This document shows positions 51,991 to 61,566 of a DNA stretch of 64,000 nucleotides, in pieces. The position numbers were made by a program, and so were the translations under genes. The notes beneath the pieces are model-generated. The model saw only the letters and a program-made list of their open reading frames with translations. It ran no database searches and was not told the origin of the DNA. The stretch is taken from contig BTPG01000004.1 of NCBI GenBank assembly GCA_036245525.1, positions 208,160,952 through 208,224,951 of the forward strand. Direction: 5' to 3'. Position 1 is the stretch's first letter; each line of letters starts with the position of its first letter. Source of the stretch: Semisulcospira habei. Taxonomy: Eukaryota; Mollusca; Gastropoda; Semisulcospiridae.

Positions 51991-54003
51991 TCAGAATGCA
52001 CCAGCAGCATAAACAGGACCACCCTCTTCTTCTAGATGCCTTCTTCTGTCCTGTTCCTTGGCCTGCCGAACCTTCTTTCTGCGATGCTGTTGCTTCAGTT
52101 CCATTTTCCGTCGGCTGTTGAATTCCCTGACCCTGTCCCTCTGTTTGCCAAGCCTTTTGGTGTTTTCTCCAACATACAGACCTTGGGCAGTCATAAAATT
52201 CTGGCTAGCTGTGGAGCCCATGTTGAATTCTCCAACAGATACCAGTGTGGCTGTCTCAACCTTGTCACGGGAGGCGAAGGTGTTTTTTGGACAGCGACTC
52301 CAGATGACTCCATGCAGGGACTCATTTGTATTCTGGGTCTTGCCCCTCAGGCATCTCCTCAGCAGAGCAGGGTCAGCAAGTTTCCTGTACACAGGAACAA
52401 GCTCTTTTGCCACCTGTCTGTTAATAGGTGTTGTAATATTTCCCTGGTGTCGTGGGGGAGGATTTTCACGAGCCTGAGCACGGTTGAAGAAACACCAGGA
52501 GTCTCGTCCCTTTGGGCAGCGACCATGATGAGGATCATTATCTGTAGAAGTACAGTGGAGAAATGAAGCCCACACTGCATCTGACATGGCCTCTACAGTA
52601 GTGCTGCTCTTGATGGCCTTGGTGTAATATGCCTGGAGTTTCTTCATTGTATTTTGAGTCAGCCTGCCCTCACCCCTACCCCCAAGTGTGACGCCCTGTT
52701 TCTTCCTGTCTGTGACAAGATTTCGAAGTGCAGTGCCCAGTCTTTTGGAGACGTGATTAATACACTCTTCCTTTGTAATCTCCACCTCATCTCCATAAGG
52801 CTTCAATTTTTCTAGTTCATTAAACGTTTTACAGTCCCCGTCAGACAGCAGAATTGTGTAACGGAGCTTGTGTTTCTCCGCCGAACGCAGCCACAGCGTC
52901 TTGGCCCCCTCCACCTCCATCATGCCAGAAGAACCATCAAAATTCTTCTGGCAGTCTGGTCTGTGGCTCTCCATCCACACCTGGTAGGCATTCACACCAC
53001 ACTGTCTCATTCTTTTGCCTGTGGTCTCACATGCCTGACAGTATTTACTCATGACATGGTAGTCGACACAAATGCCAGTCAGCAGGTCAATCACACATGC
53101 TACACCCACCTTCGAGTCATGCCCCCTAGTGTGCCAAGTACCGTCAAAGCTTACTGCAATGTCAATGATGCTCTCTTCTTGCTCACATCGTGGGTTCAGT
53201 TCTTTGTGTGCTTCACGAACAGCCTGCACTGCGAGTTCTACAAGCTGTGTTTTGAGTCGGGGCGTCAGCTCAAAAACGGCCTCACAGTGGGTCCTGAAAG
53301 TCTCAGAACTAAGTCCTGGCAGGTTCAGGTATTCACAAAATTTGTTGAGCTTTCTAGCCCCAAACCCACACAGAAGGCTTGCAGTCACCGTCCTCCTAGT
53401 TATTTCAAAGGCGTTGTTGTCCCCAGGCAGTGTAGCTGATGTATAGCCAGCTGCAATAACAGCTTCACAGTTTGTGCACAACACTCGCAGGAATACTGCC
53501 ATCCCCATCTTCTTCTCATCATTACATACAAGTTGCACGGATGGCGATCCACATTCAGGACAAGCACAAGCTGCAAATAAATTTGCAACTTGGTTCAGGT
53601 CGCAGATTGTTGTTGGAAGAGGTGGTGGCACTGTCGGAGGCACATTACTTCTGATGTCATAGCTGTTGTTGTCTCCACCGTCACCATTCTCAGAAATCTT
53701 GCCGTGAAACACCCTGAACTTCTTGGCACTAGAGCCTAAAAGGTCGGAGGACCATGGAGACCCCGGTTCTAAGTGGCTACATGAAGCAACACCCACGATA
53801 TCATGTGCTTTCGTTTTGTTTTCGGTCGTCTCCTGTCCGTCGTCGATCTTGCGTTTCCGCGTCTGCTTCGATAAACGGGCCTCAGTCAACTGTTTTGCTT
53901 TAGCCTTCGACTTATACCCCTTTCTTTTTGAGGCTGCTGGCCTTGGTTTCGTCATTTTACTTCTAAAAGCGAGGAAATTGGCTAAAAAAACACGATCGAG
54001 CAC
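51991..54003 (-). CDS. Mutator-like (MULE-type) transposase, intact 670 aa
   Basis: This is a single uninterrupted frame. ATG at 53955 (MTKPRPAASKRKGYKSKAKA) is an equally good start, giving a shorter, basic N-terminus. A zinc ribbon at about residues 160-195 has CPECGSPSVQLVCNDE and VLCTNCEAVI. The transposase core has IAVSFDGTWHTRGHDSKVGV (first Asp), CVDYHVMSKYCQAC, ILLSDGDCKTFNELEKLKPY (second Asp) and GKTQNTNESLHGVIWSRCPK (candidate Glu). The C-terminus is a basic helical tail. These blocks are those of the metazoan Mutator-like transposase family. It sits in a PRRC2 intron on the host strand. Flanking inverted repeats were not found, so it may be a live element, a stranded copy or a domesticated gene. 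Confidence 0.88.
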   Translation of the reverse strand: MLDRVFLANFLAFRSKMTKPRPAASKRKGYKSKAKAKQLTEARLSKQTRKRKIDDGQETTENKTKAHDIVGVASCSHLEPGSPWSSDLLGSSAKKFRVFHGKISENGDGGDNNSYDIRSNVPPTVPPPLPTTICDLNQVANLFAACACPECGSPSVQLVCNDEKKMGMAVFLRVLCTNCEAVIAAGYTSATLPGDNNAFEITRRTVTASLLCGFGARKLNKFCEYLNLPGLSSETFRTHCEAVFELTPRLKTQLVELAVQAVREAHKELNPRCEQEESIIDIAVSFDGTWHTRGHDSKVGVACVIDLLTGICVDYHVMSKYCQACETTGKRMRQCGVNAYQVWMESHRPDCQKNFDGSSGMMEVEGAKTLWLRSAEKHKLRYTILLSDGDCKTFNELEKLKPYGDEVEITKEECINHVSKRLGTALRNLVTDRKKQGVTLGGRGEGRLTQNTMKKLQAYYTKAIKSSTTVEAMSDAVWASFLHCTSTDNDPHHGRCPKGRDSWCFFNRAQARENPPPRHQGNITTPINRQVAKELVPVYRKLADPALLRRCLRGKTQNTNESLHGVIWSRCPKNTFASRDKVETATLVSVGEFNMGSTASQNFMTAQGLYVGENTKRLGKQRDRVREFNSRRKMELKQQHRRKKVRQAKEQDRRRHLEEEGGPVYAAGAF

Positions 54004-54641
54004 GCGTTGTCAACAATGTCGAAGCGTCACCGGAAGTAAGAAGAGTTTGTAACTCGGCCAATCAGTATTCAGAATGGTGCGGTAATGTTACTATTTTTAG
54101 AAACCAATGACGTCGTTATCCTTATATGGTGATAATCGGCCTCTCAGTGGGTTCGGAAAATGCAAGAATGTGTTCCGATGATTCCCGAAGACCGCTGATC
54201 ATATTATGGGATGGAAAGGGGAGAGAATGCTGATTCCAACCATATCAAACTTTCCAGCATTTAGCGAAGCGGTCGGTCTGTATCGAACGATCGAAAATGA
54301 CGAATTTTCTAACAAACCAAATTTTGTACAGCCCAAAATAGACAGGGTAGGTGCAGAAAATGTGTTTTATTTCAATAAACATTACTTTTTGAGTGAAATG
54401 AAGCATGACAAGTGGAAGAAAAGTGAATAAAAGTGATGAAAATGCCTGTAACTCAAAATCATGAAATTTTTAAAAAATTTGTAAATCGGATTGCTGGGCA
54501 ATACATCCCCTTAAAATACAACTGGCATTAGTTGCAGGGATAATACCTGATTCTGTGATTAGTTTAGCACATCTGAAAGTAACAAGCTGATCATACATGA
54601 GCCCTGGCTTTGCCACAAGAATGCAGAGTAAACAATCTCAC
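54004..54641. other. 5' flank of the Mutator-like gene and PRRC2 intron
   Basis: It contains CACCGGAAGTAAG (an ETS-like site) at about 54027 and CCAATCAG at 54059, both plausible promoter motifs for the minus-strand transposase. An open frame at 54206-54430 has no recognisable domain. Confidence 0.4.
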
Positions 54642-54818
54642 CTGTAGTCGATCTCGCCTTGAGCACCAGCCCACCCACCATCACCTGGTCCAGCCTGCAG
54701 GATTTCATCAAATTGCTTCAGGTCCTTCTCAGACACAATGAGAGGCCTCTTTGGGCTGTCCTCATCTCCATCTTGTGGGCGCTGCTGAGGTGGCATGCTG
54801 GGCATTGGCCCACGGAAC
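54642..54818 (-). CDS. PRRC2: PRRC2 exon with the conserved DGGWAG..EIDY block (177 bp)
   Basis: The acceptor is GTGTGTGTGTGCAG and the donor TACAG|GTGAGA. After a split Arg codon it encodes FRGPMPSMPPQQRPQDGDED, then SPKRPLIVSEKDLKQFDEIL and QAGPGDGGWAGAQGEIDY, with AG left for the next exon. PRRC2 proteins share the pattern of an acidic helix followed by Asp-Gly-Trp-Ala-Gly and Asp-Tyr. Entry phase fits the exon at 56210-56292 and exit phase fits 41066-41122. Confidence 0.92.
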
Positions 54819-54890
54819 CTGCACACACACAAACTAGCGCTCAAAAATGGAATCATAACAAACACCAGAACAGAAGAAGGCCCTCTCATT

Positions 54891-54964
54891 ATAGTTCCAG
54901 GGTGTTGACAGAATCACTTGCCATCTACAGGCACAATGATTCTGTGGCACCACCCTTGAACTAT
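54891..54964. repeat. Palindromic MITE-like hairpin
   Basis: ATAGTTC..AGGGTG..GACAGAATCA pairs with TGATTCTG..CACCCTTGAACTAT. The right arm motif recurs near 2867 and 39212. Confidence 0.65.
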
Positions 54965-55040
54965 CATGATTTACATCCTTGAACTATCATCGTTGATATT
55001 GAACTATCATGTTCTAAAGCATTATGTAATCGTCAGAGGA

Positions 55041-55130
55041 CAACTCCCAACTCAGGGTCCAATAATGTGATCTCTTCCCCACCAACAACTCCCAACTCAG
55101 GGTCCAATAATGTGATCTCTTCCCCACCAG
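55041..55130. repeat. Tandem duplication, 45-bp unit twice
   Basis: CAACTCCCAACTCAGGGTCC followed by AATAATGTGATCTCTTCCCC and ACCA occurs at 55041-55085 and again at 55086-55130, with one difference seen. Confidence 0.92.
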
Positions 55131-56209
55131 CAGCCAGAAAAAAAATCTCTTGAACAATCATTTATTCACTACAGTTGAACCAGACTGCCTTATACATACA
55201 AATATGAATAAGGTCGGCAAGAGGCAGCATACTTCGTTGTAAGTAGAGGCAGCATACTTCCTTTATCTCACCGCAACTGTGCGGGCTCATGAGGATCTAC
55301 AACACATTGCATTTCTGGCGCTTCCTCTTTTGTGTCAGTTAAGGAGTTATAGCACAAATGAACGGAGAAACAACAGCAAGCTTGTTCGTCAACCTTGGGT
55401 CACCCATTACAGTATAGTTGACAGCTTAAAAAAAAGAAAGAAAGAAAGGCAAAGCCTTTATCAGAGATGAGAATCCTAAAATGACAAAAAGGAAGAAAGC
55501 TTGGTGGATCGACGGAAACGAAGTGAGAGTGAACCAAATGACAACAATCCGCATGGGAACGACGAGTGGGAATAAGCTGCGAGATCAAAAATCAACAACT
55601 CACCCTAGTCATATACACTAAAATTTTCTCACCGGATTTAAACCGATCTCAAAAATGACCCTGGGACCTTCCGAAAGAGCGGATTTCCGCTAAAAGGCGG
55701 AAGATTCTCATCTCTGCTTTATAGATCACAAGTATAACCAATCCATGTAAGTGTGAACCCGACCATTCCAACAGGTCACTGAAATAAGCAAATGCGCAAG
55801 TGTCTAAACATAGGTAAAGGGTTGTCTTTTGTGCCAGTGAAAGCCGAGTTGTCTCAAAATGAATGCATTTTTTCTCACATTTGTCAACCTTCCATGACCG
55901 TTGACCTCTGTGAGCATGCATAAAAAGGTGTTAACAGCAGAAACAATTTGTTTCAAAATATAACAATGTTTAATCCCTTTCTGGACCCCTTGTGACCTTT
56001 GACAGAGGTCACTGAAATTATGTTTAGAAAGGTTTTACCACAAAGTACCCTTGGGCCAAGTTTAAAGTCTGAGGCTTGAATAGTCTCAGAGAAAATGCCA
56101 ACGTTAAAGCTTTCCAGACGCCGGCCGAAAAACGCCAGACGCACCACGGATGGCCCATTACATAGACTCACTTTTGCTATGCATGTGAATCAAAAACACC
56201 CAAACAAAC
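55131..56209 (+). other. PRRC2 intron with a repeat B copy (about 55700-56195)
   Basis: Repeat B blocks are present: CAACAGGTCACTGAAATAAGC, TTTTGTGCCAGTGAAAGCCG, CTTGGGCCAAGTTTAAAGTC and the end GACGCACCACGGATGGCCCA with TGCATGTGAATCAAAAAC. The first part (55131-55690) has no recognised feature. Confidence 0.65.
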
Positions 56210-56292
56210 CTGACATCATGAGGATACGGGCCTCGAGGCGGGAACCCAGGAAAGTTGGGTGGGTAGCCCCCTGGTGGAAGGCGACCGAACAT
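56210..56292 (-). CDS. PRRC2: PRRC2 exon (Pro/Gly-rich, 83 bp)
   Basis: The acceptor is TTGTTTGCAG and the donor GTCAG|GTTTGT. In phase 0 it reads MFGRLPPGGYPPNFPGFPPR and GPYPHDV, leaving AG that joins G of the 54642-54818 exon as Arg. The Pro/Gly/aromatic composition continues that of the 56583-56893 exon. It has no diagnostic motif of its own; placement rests on phase and splice sites. Confidence 0.85.
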
Positions 56293-56499
56293 CTGCAAAC
56301 AAGACAAAATGAGATACCATTGTACCAAAACTGCGCAAAAAAAACAGTTTAAAAAAGAATTAAAGGTGCATCCTTACAGGTTTCTAATATTATTGCGCAA
56401 CATAATTTATTGCAGACCAGCCTGAGTTTTTTTCACACCAAGTCTGCCTATGTCACTATTATCAGAGATGACATTTAATTCTCTCTCCTCCTCTCCATA

Positions 56500-56523
56500 C
56501 CCCCCCCCCCCCCCCCCCCCCCC
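56500..56523. repeat. Poly-C tract in intron
   Basis: A run of about 24 C, directly downstream of a PRRC2 exon in host orientation. Confidence 0.95.
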
Positions 56524-56582
56524 TGCAAACACTCACTCATGCCATTTACTGTACCAGTGGATGCATAGGGATGGTGACTTAC

Positions 56583-56893
56583 ATAGTGTGGCATCATGCC
56601 ACGATAAGGTGGCATTCCCATCGGAGGCCCCATGGGCATGCCAGGCTGAGGAGGTCCCTGACCTGAGCCAGGTCTAGGCGGCATGTGGGGGCCCAGGGAG
56701 GAGTCTGCCCCAACTCCTACTCCCAAGGACCCACCACTTGCGCTTGTGCCGCTCCCGCCACCTGACATCTGGGGGCCATTGGGCTGTGTTTCTATCTGGC
56801 TTGGGCCGGATGTAGCTGGCGGAGACACGTCGTCGCCCTTCCCGCTCTGCTGCTGCACGCTGCGACCGCCACCTTCTCGCCAACTTCCAACAT
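56583..56893 (-). CDS. PRRC2: PRRC2 exon with the SWREGGGR block (311 bp)
   Basis: The acceptor is CTCTGTCAG and the donor CACTAT|GTAAGT. Two bases complete an Asn codon with the upstream exon, giving N-VGSWREGGGRSVQQQSGKG, the hallmark that directly follows YGPGPSLRPQ in PRRC2 proteins. The rest is low-complexity Gly/Ser/Pro/Met (SGTSASGGSLGVGVGADSSL, PPRPGSGQGPPQPGMPMGPP) ending YRGMMPHY. Exit phase 0 matches the 56210-56292 exon. Confidence 0.93.
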
Positions 56894-57091
56894 CTGACAG
56901 AGACATTAAGGACACAAGTAACACTCAGAATCAACAAGTCATGACAATGTTAGTCCCCAAGGCCTTGTGTATGCAGTCATCAATATTGTTTACATTATTG
57001 GCTGCATGAAAATGGAAAAGCAGCACAGACCTCTCCTCTTTATACATATACAAATACAAACCAACTTATCCATAGAAAAGCATTCACTTAC

Positions 57092-57232
57092 TTTGAGGTC
57101 GCAAACTTGGCCCTGGTCCATATTGAGTATCCTTGTTTTCTTCTTCTTTCTTTGCTTCCTTGCTCTTTTCTTCTGGTGCCAATGACGGAAATTCTTCCTG
57201 AAAAGCTGGAGACTGATGACTCACAAGACCCC
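57092..57232 (-). CDS. PRRC2: PRRC2 exon with EEFPSL and YGPGPSLRPQ blocks (141 bp)
   Basis: The acceptor is CCTGTTTTCAG and the donor CAAA|GTAAGT. It encodes GLVSHQSPAFQEEFPSLAPE, a Lys/Glu-rich helix (KSKEAKKEEENKD) and TQYGPGPSLRPQ. EEFP(S/T)L followed by the YGPGPSLRPQ motif is characteristic of the N-terminal BAT2 region of PRRC2 proteins, which bind RNA and stress-granule or translation factors. It is the most 5' exon found; the first exons, including the start codon, lie beyond the window or were not recognised. Confidence 0.94.
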
Positions 57233-57524
57233 CTGAAAACAGGTTACATCCCTTTTCAATATGCATGCATCAGAAAAAACACTTGTAAATACAGCCACCA
57301 ATACTGCAAACATAAATGGTATCTGTGGATGTATGCACAAAGGAATTAAAGGGGCTAAATCTGGGATCAAGCTTTTTAAGGCCTGTCGAAACTACAAAAG
57401 ATACTGCTGACATTGTGTGAATGGGTCTTTTGCATCCTATCTTCAGGCATGGGACTTGCCCAAGCAAAAATCATCTTAAACTAGGCCTTCAACCTCAGGC
57501 CTCCATGAAGCTAGGCCTTGCTTT
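57233..57524. other. PRRC2 intron, no gene seen
   Basis: No recognised feature before the G-rich minisatellite. Confidence 0.5.
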
Positions 57525-57695
57525 CCTTTCCAGGGGCCGAAAAATCAAACGACGGGGGGTGGAAGGGGGGGGGGGGGGGGGGGGGGGGTAGGCACTACAC
57601 CTTGTTTCCTGGAGCCGAAAAATCAAAGAACAGGGGGGGGGGGGGGGGGGGGGGCTTAGCGCTGGCCCTCGTTTCCTGGGGCCGAAAAAACGATG

Positions 57696-57731
<36 letters not shown>

Positions 57732-57735
57732 TCAC
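57525..57735. repeat. G-rich minisatellite, three degenerate units with long G tracts
   Basis: TTTCCAGGGGCCGAAAAATC, TTTCCTGGAGCCGAAAAATC and TTTCCTGGGGCCGAAAAAAC are each followed by a run of about 20-40 G. The unit is about 70-75 bp. Proline or glycine open frames here are artefacts. Confidence 0.9.
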
Positions 57736-58520
57736 GCTGTCTTGAAAAGAAATCCGCAAATACAATGCACGTCTGCCCACATAGGTTTACTGCACAGCGT
57801 GGCCCAATCGGTCACCAGTACGGGTCGCGGACACAGCCTGCCGGGTCATATCCTGCCCGCGGTGTTGAACCGGTGCTCTGCTCGTTTTGCTACCCAAAAT
57901 GGTTTTTTCGGGGAGACGCTTTAATTTCGCGGATGATCTCTTCTTTTTCGCAGAATCCCGCGGAATTGGCGGACAATTCCCATGCCTGTATCTTAGAGAT
58001 GTGCAGAGCCATTACACTGCCAAATGTCAATTATAAGCGTGGGGAGGCGTGCATGATTGTATTTTTGCATCTGTTGCATCTGTCTGACCTCCTGCGAGTT
58101 ACACAGGATGGAGAACAAGCTGAAGTAAAAATCTCTGAAAAGTGGCTGGGGTCTAGGGGCCACCTAGGCCCCAGTGGGGTCCAGGGGCACAGCCCCGGTA
58201 GGGGGCCCAGGGGGGCAATGACCCCGGAAAAAAATTCGATATTTTTCATTTTTAGAGGTAAATATTCTGGCTTCTTGTGAGAGATAGCACACAGAAAAGG
58301 CTCAAATTTGACTACATGCAAACTCAAGATTACAGAGTAAAATACATCATCAAAGGGTCTCCCCGGTTAATCACTGGTGAAAAGCACGACATGGTAGGCT
58401 ATTGATCAGTATCACAATAGACTAACAATGGCCGACACAGAGGACTGAACTTCCGGTGAAGTGCCAACCATTCAACTGTGACATCGCTATCACCCACTGT
58501 AATCAAGTGATGAGTATTTA
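57736..58520. other. No gene recognised
   Basis: An open frame at 57693-58280 runs through the G tract and has no recognisable domain. GGGGCCACCTAGGCCCC at 58157-58173 is a short palindrome. Confidence 0.4.
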
Positions 58521-58524
58521 TTAA

Positions 58525-59240
58525 CCCTCTTCTGCATAGAGCGCCCGCCAGCGCCCGCTGAAAACACACAGTGTTTGTGCATAGAACGCCCGGTAACGCC
58601 CGCTGAACCACGTGTATACTGTGGAGGCTGCCATGTTTACCATGGTAATAGAAATCTCGCGAGACCACAAGCCTCATTTTCGAGATTCTTTCCACTTCCT
58701 GTCAAAGCACGCCATGTGCATTTTGGACGTTTCCTTACAGAGCAACAAATTTTTGAAGTTTCAAGTGTGAATCGATGGCCTCGAACTGTGGTGATCATTG
58801 GTGGGGGAGAGCAGTGACTATGAAGATTTTGAGAGATTTACAGAGCAAGGCTTGGTGAAAGTGCATAGAATAGGGGAAGAATCTGACTTAGATTTGGAAT
58901 GGGATGACTTGGGGGATCGTTTTTGTTTAGTCAACAGCATCGTCTGAGGATGAAGCTTGTGATCATCAGCAACTGAGATTCAGAGTACGTAAAACAGCAG
59001 TTCAGTCAACTTTAGATTTTTCCCCTTTATTTCCTTACACATTTTACAGCTCCACAAATGTTTATTTTATATTTTTATTGATTTAACACTTTAGAAAAAA
59101 TAATTGCTCTTTCTCAAGACTTGTCTAAATATTTTTAAACATTTTTTTAAAAATGTCACCCATTCAAAATTACGGAGTTGATTCCCTTTGGTGATATTTT
59201 CAAGAGCCGCCTGGCATATGCACTTGCATGCAGAAGAGGG
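58525..59240 (+). mobile_element. piggyBac-like non-autonomous element (716 bp) with perfect TIR and TTAA
   Basis: TTAA at 58521-58524 and 59241-59244 flank CCCTCTTCTGCAT and its perfect inverse ATGCAGAAGAGGG. Sub-terminal GCGCCCGC(C/T)(A/G) motifs repeat near the left end. Inside, MASNCGDHWWG at 58774 runs into an acidic frame (SSDYEDFERFTEQGLVKVHR, IGEESDLDLEWDDLGDRF) that stops. This looks like the N-terminus of a piggyBac transposase with the catalytic part deleted. Confidence 0.88.
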
Positions 59241-59244
59241 TTAA

Positions 59245-59586
59245 TAGGGTTTCTGTTTTCACAACAGGTTAATGGTTAAGACCCCCAGGTATAAATTTTA
59301 GGTACACAGACCCCCATCTGAGCATAATAGAGGGTCCGCAAATTTATTTAACAACTGCATCATGTGTATGTTCTTTAAAATAAATTAACTCATTTTGCTC
59401 TCTCCTCTTTAAATTTGTTGCAACAGTGTGTGTGTGTCCTTTCAGGCATGATACCGACTCTTTAACTGGTGAGCTGTCGTGCAAAAGCCTGTATTTATTT
59501 GCATGATCATTTGATAATGTATTGTAACAAAGAATATAGCCTTTTCTGCTGAATACAGAATGACAACCTAAGTCTGACTTGTCTAA

Positions 59587-59674
<88 letters not shown>

Positions 59675-59938
59675 CGAAAGAGCTCAAATGGGTGACTGTC
59701 TTTACCATCCTTATGAAAAATGGGTGGCGTGTAAAAATCTGGGTGACTAAGTCAGACACCCATTTTTTCTGAGGGTTGTTTCTGCATTGTCTTGGGGTAA
59801 AGATTCATAAAAAAATAAAAAGATCAGTTTTTCTCATTTTGGCGTTAAAACATGCACTTTTGTGTTTAACAGACACGCCTGTAGTGTGTTTGAAAACTTG
59901 TCCCTCCCAGCAATGTGTGTGTGTTGTGCGCACAGAAC
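59245..59938. other. No gene; (TG)n microsatellite
   Basis: About 40 TG units at 59589-59671. The rest is AT-rich without a recognised gene. Confidence 0.75.
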
Positions 59939-59949
59939 CCTGAAAATGA

Positions 59950-60331
59950 TTGATTGTACATTGCTTAACGTCCCGACAGCAACAAGGCTTTCTCAGGACG
60001 TGCCTGCACTGCTTGTGAAAAAAAAAATCTACACAGAAAATTGAATGTATGTCGCCAGCCGGTCAAATACGTTAAATAAACCTACAACATGGGGCCTAAA
60101 TAAAGCTAAGACCATTTAGCAACACACATCCAATATCAAGAGCTACAGGCAGTGCAGACAGTAGGGAGAGTTTTAAAAAGGCAAAAACAGGTGAATGGAC
60201 AAAGGGTAGACAGAAACACATGCCCCAGAATAGAGAGAAAAACCCACCCTGTGGGGCTGACCAGGGTGACCCTGGGAACTAAAAAATACCTAACCCCACC
60301 CAAATCCCCCAGGGCAGACCTGGGTGGGGTT
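59950..60331 (-). mobile_element. SINE-A copy 13 (full length, TSD)
   Basis: It is flanked by CCTGAAAATGA (59939-59949 and 60332-60342). Confidence 0.9.
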
Positions 60332-60342
60332 CCTGAAAATGA

Positions 60343-61161
60343 GCGTGTATGTATTACATCACCCTTCTCAGCTATAAATAACTTCATAGCTGATATGGGT
60401 CAGGTGGGGGGAAGGGGGGGGGGGGATATTTTGTTGTTTGAGGGAGTAAATTGTTTATGTTCCTACAAAATTAGGTTTGTTATTTGAGGGTTTTGTTAAA
60501 AAAGTGTTGAGTTGTGATGTACTTCCGGGGTGATGTGGAGAAAGGTCATGTCTAGTGACAAATTTGAGATCATGTATACGTTCACCAGGGACTTAGCTTA
60601 TACGTTTTCTACGTTTGTTTCCATGTCAGATGAAGAATATTTGATCTGAAATGTCGTTGTTAGTTTCTATTTTAAAGGGTTTTCCGCCACTATCTTCTGT
60701 TTAAGTTTGACTTAGCCTATAATTATATTCGTGCGCCGGTTGCTAAGAAGTAAAGTGATTGTATGAGTGCGCAGTGTGAGAGAGGACGTATAGACTTTGG
60801 GTGAGGCTGCTGTTGTCTTGTGTCTTTTGGTTCAACCTGTTGCTTTGTTTAAGTGGGTTTGTTGGTGCTATGCTTTCATTTTGACTGCAACTCCTGTCAG
60901 ATTGTATGCACAAGTTGATTGAATACAATGACGTCACACAGTCAGTGTCGTTAGGTGTGTCGTCTGCTGCAGTCTGTCGTTTAGGGCAGTATGTAATGCT
61001 AGGTCAGAGAAAAAAACAACAACCACCTAATGTTGCCAAAGGGTGTAATAGTAAAGTATTGTTTGTGTGAATGCTGCGTGTTTGAGGGAAGGACTGGAGA
61101 GTCGAGTGCTGAGTAAAGAGAGAAGGTGACAATGGGGAAAACTATGATATCCAGCACTATT
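60343..61161. other. No gene recognised
   Basis: No coding or repeat signal was recognised beyond short G runs at 60407-60424. Confidence 0.45.
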
Positions 61162-61174
61162 ACGTTGGAATAGA

Positions 61175-61553
61175 TTGATTGTACATTGCTTAACGTCCCG
61201 ACAGCAACAAGGCTTTCTCAGGACGTGCCTGCACTGCTTGTGAAAAAAATAAAAATAAACAGAATATTGAATGTATGTCGCCAGCCGGTCCAATACGTTA
61301 AATAAACCTACGACATGGGGCCTAAATAAAGCTAAGACCATTTAGCAACACACATCCAATATCAAGAGTTACAGGCAGCGCAGACAGTAGGGAGTGTTTA
61401 AAAAAGGAAAATACAGATGAATGGACCAAGGGTAGACAAACACATGCCCCAGAATACAGAAGAAAACCCACCCTGTGGGGCTGATCAGGGTGACCCTGGG
61501 AACTAAAAAGTAGTTACCCCACCCAAGTCCCCCAGGGCAGACCCGGGTGGGGG
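61175..61553 (-). mobile_element. SINE-A copy 14 (full length, TSD)
   Basis: It is flanked by ACGTTGGAATAGA (61162-61174 and 61554-61566). It is slightly more diverged than the Polinton copies (TACAGATGAATGG, GCTGATCAGGG). Confidence 0.9.
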
Positions 61554-61566
61554 ACGTTGGAATAGA

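Noticed and set aside
51430..54560. Terminal inverted repeats for the Mutator-like element (shared AAAATTTCATG motifs)
   Set aside because: The similarity is short and AT-rich, without a duplication. It could be chance.
57693..58280. 195-codon plus-strand frame as a gene
   Set aside because: It begins within a G tract and has no recognisable domain or splice context.
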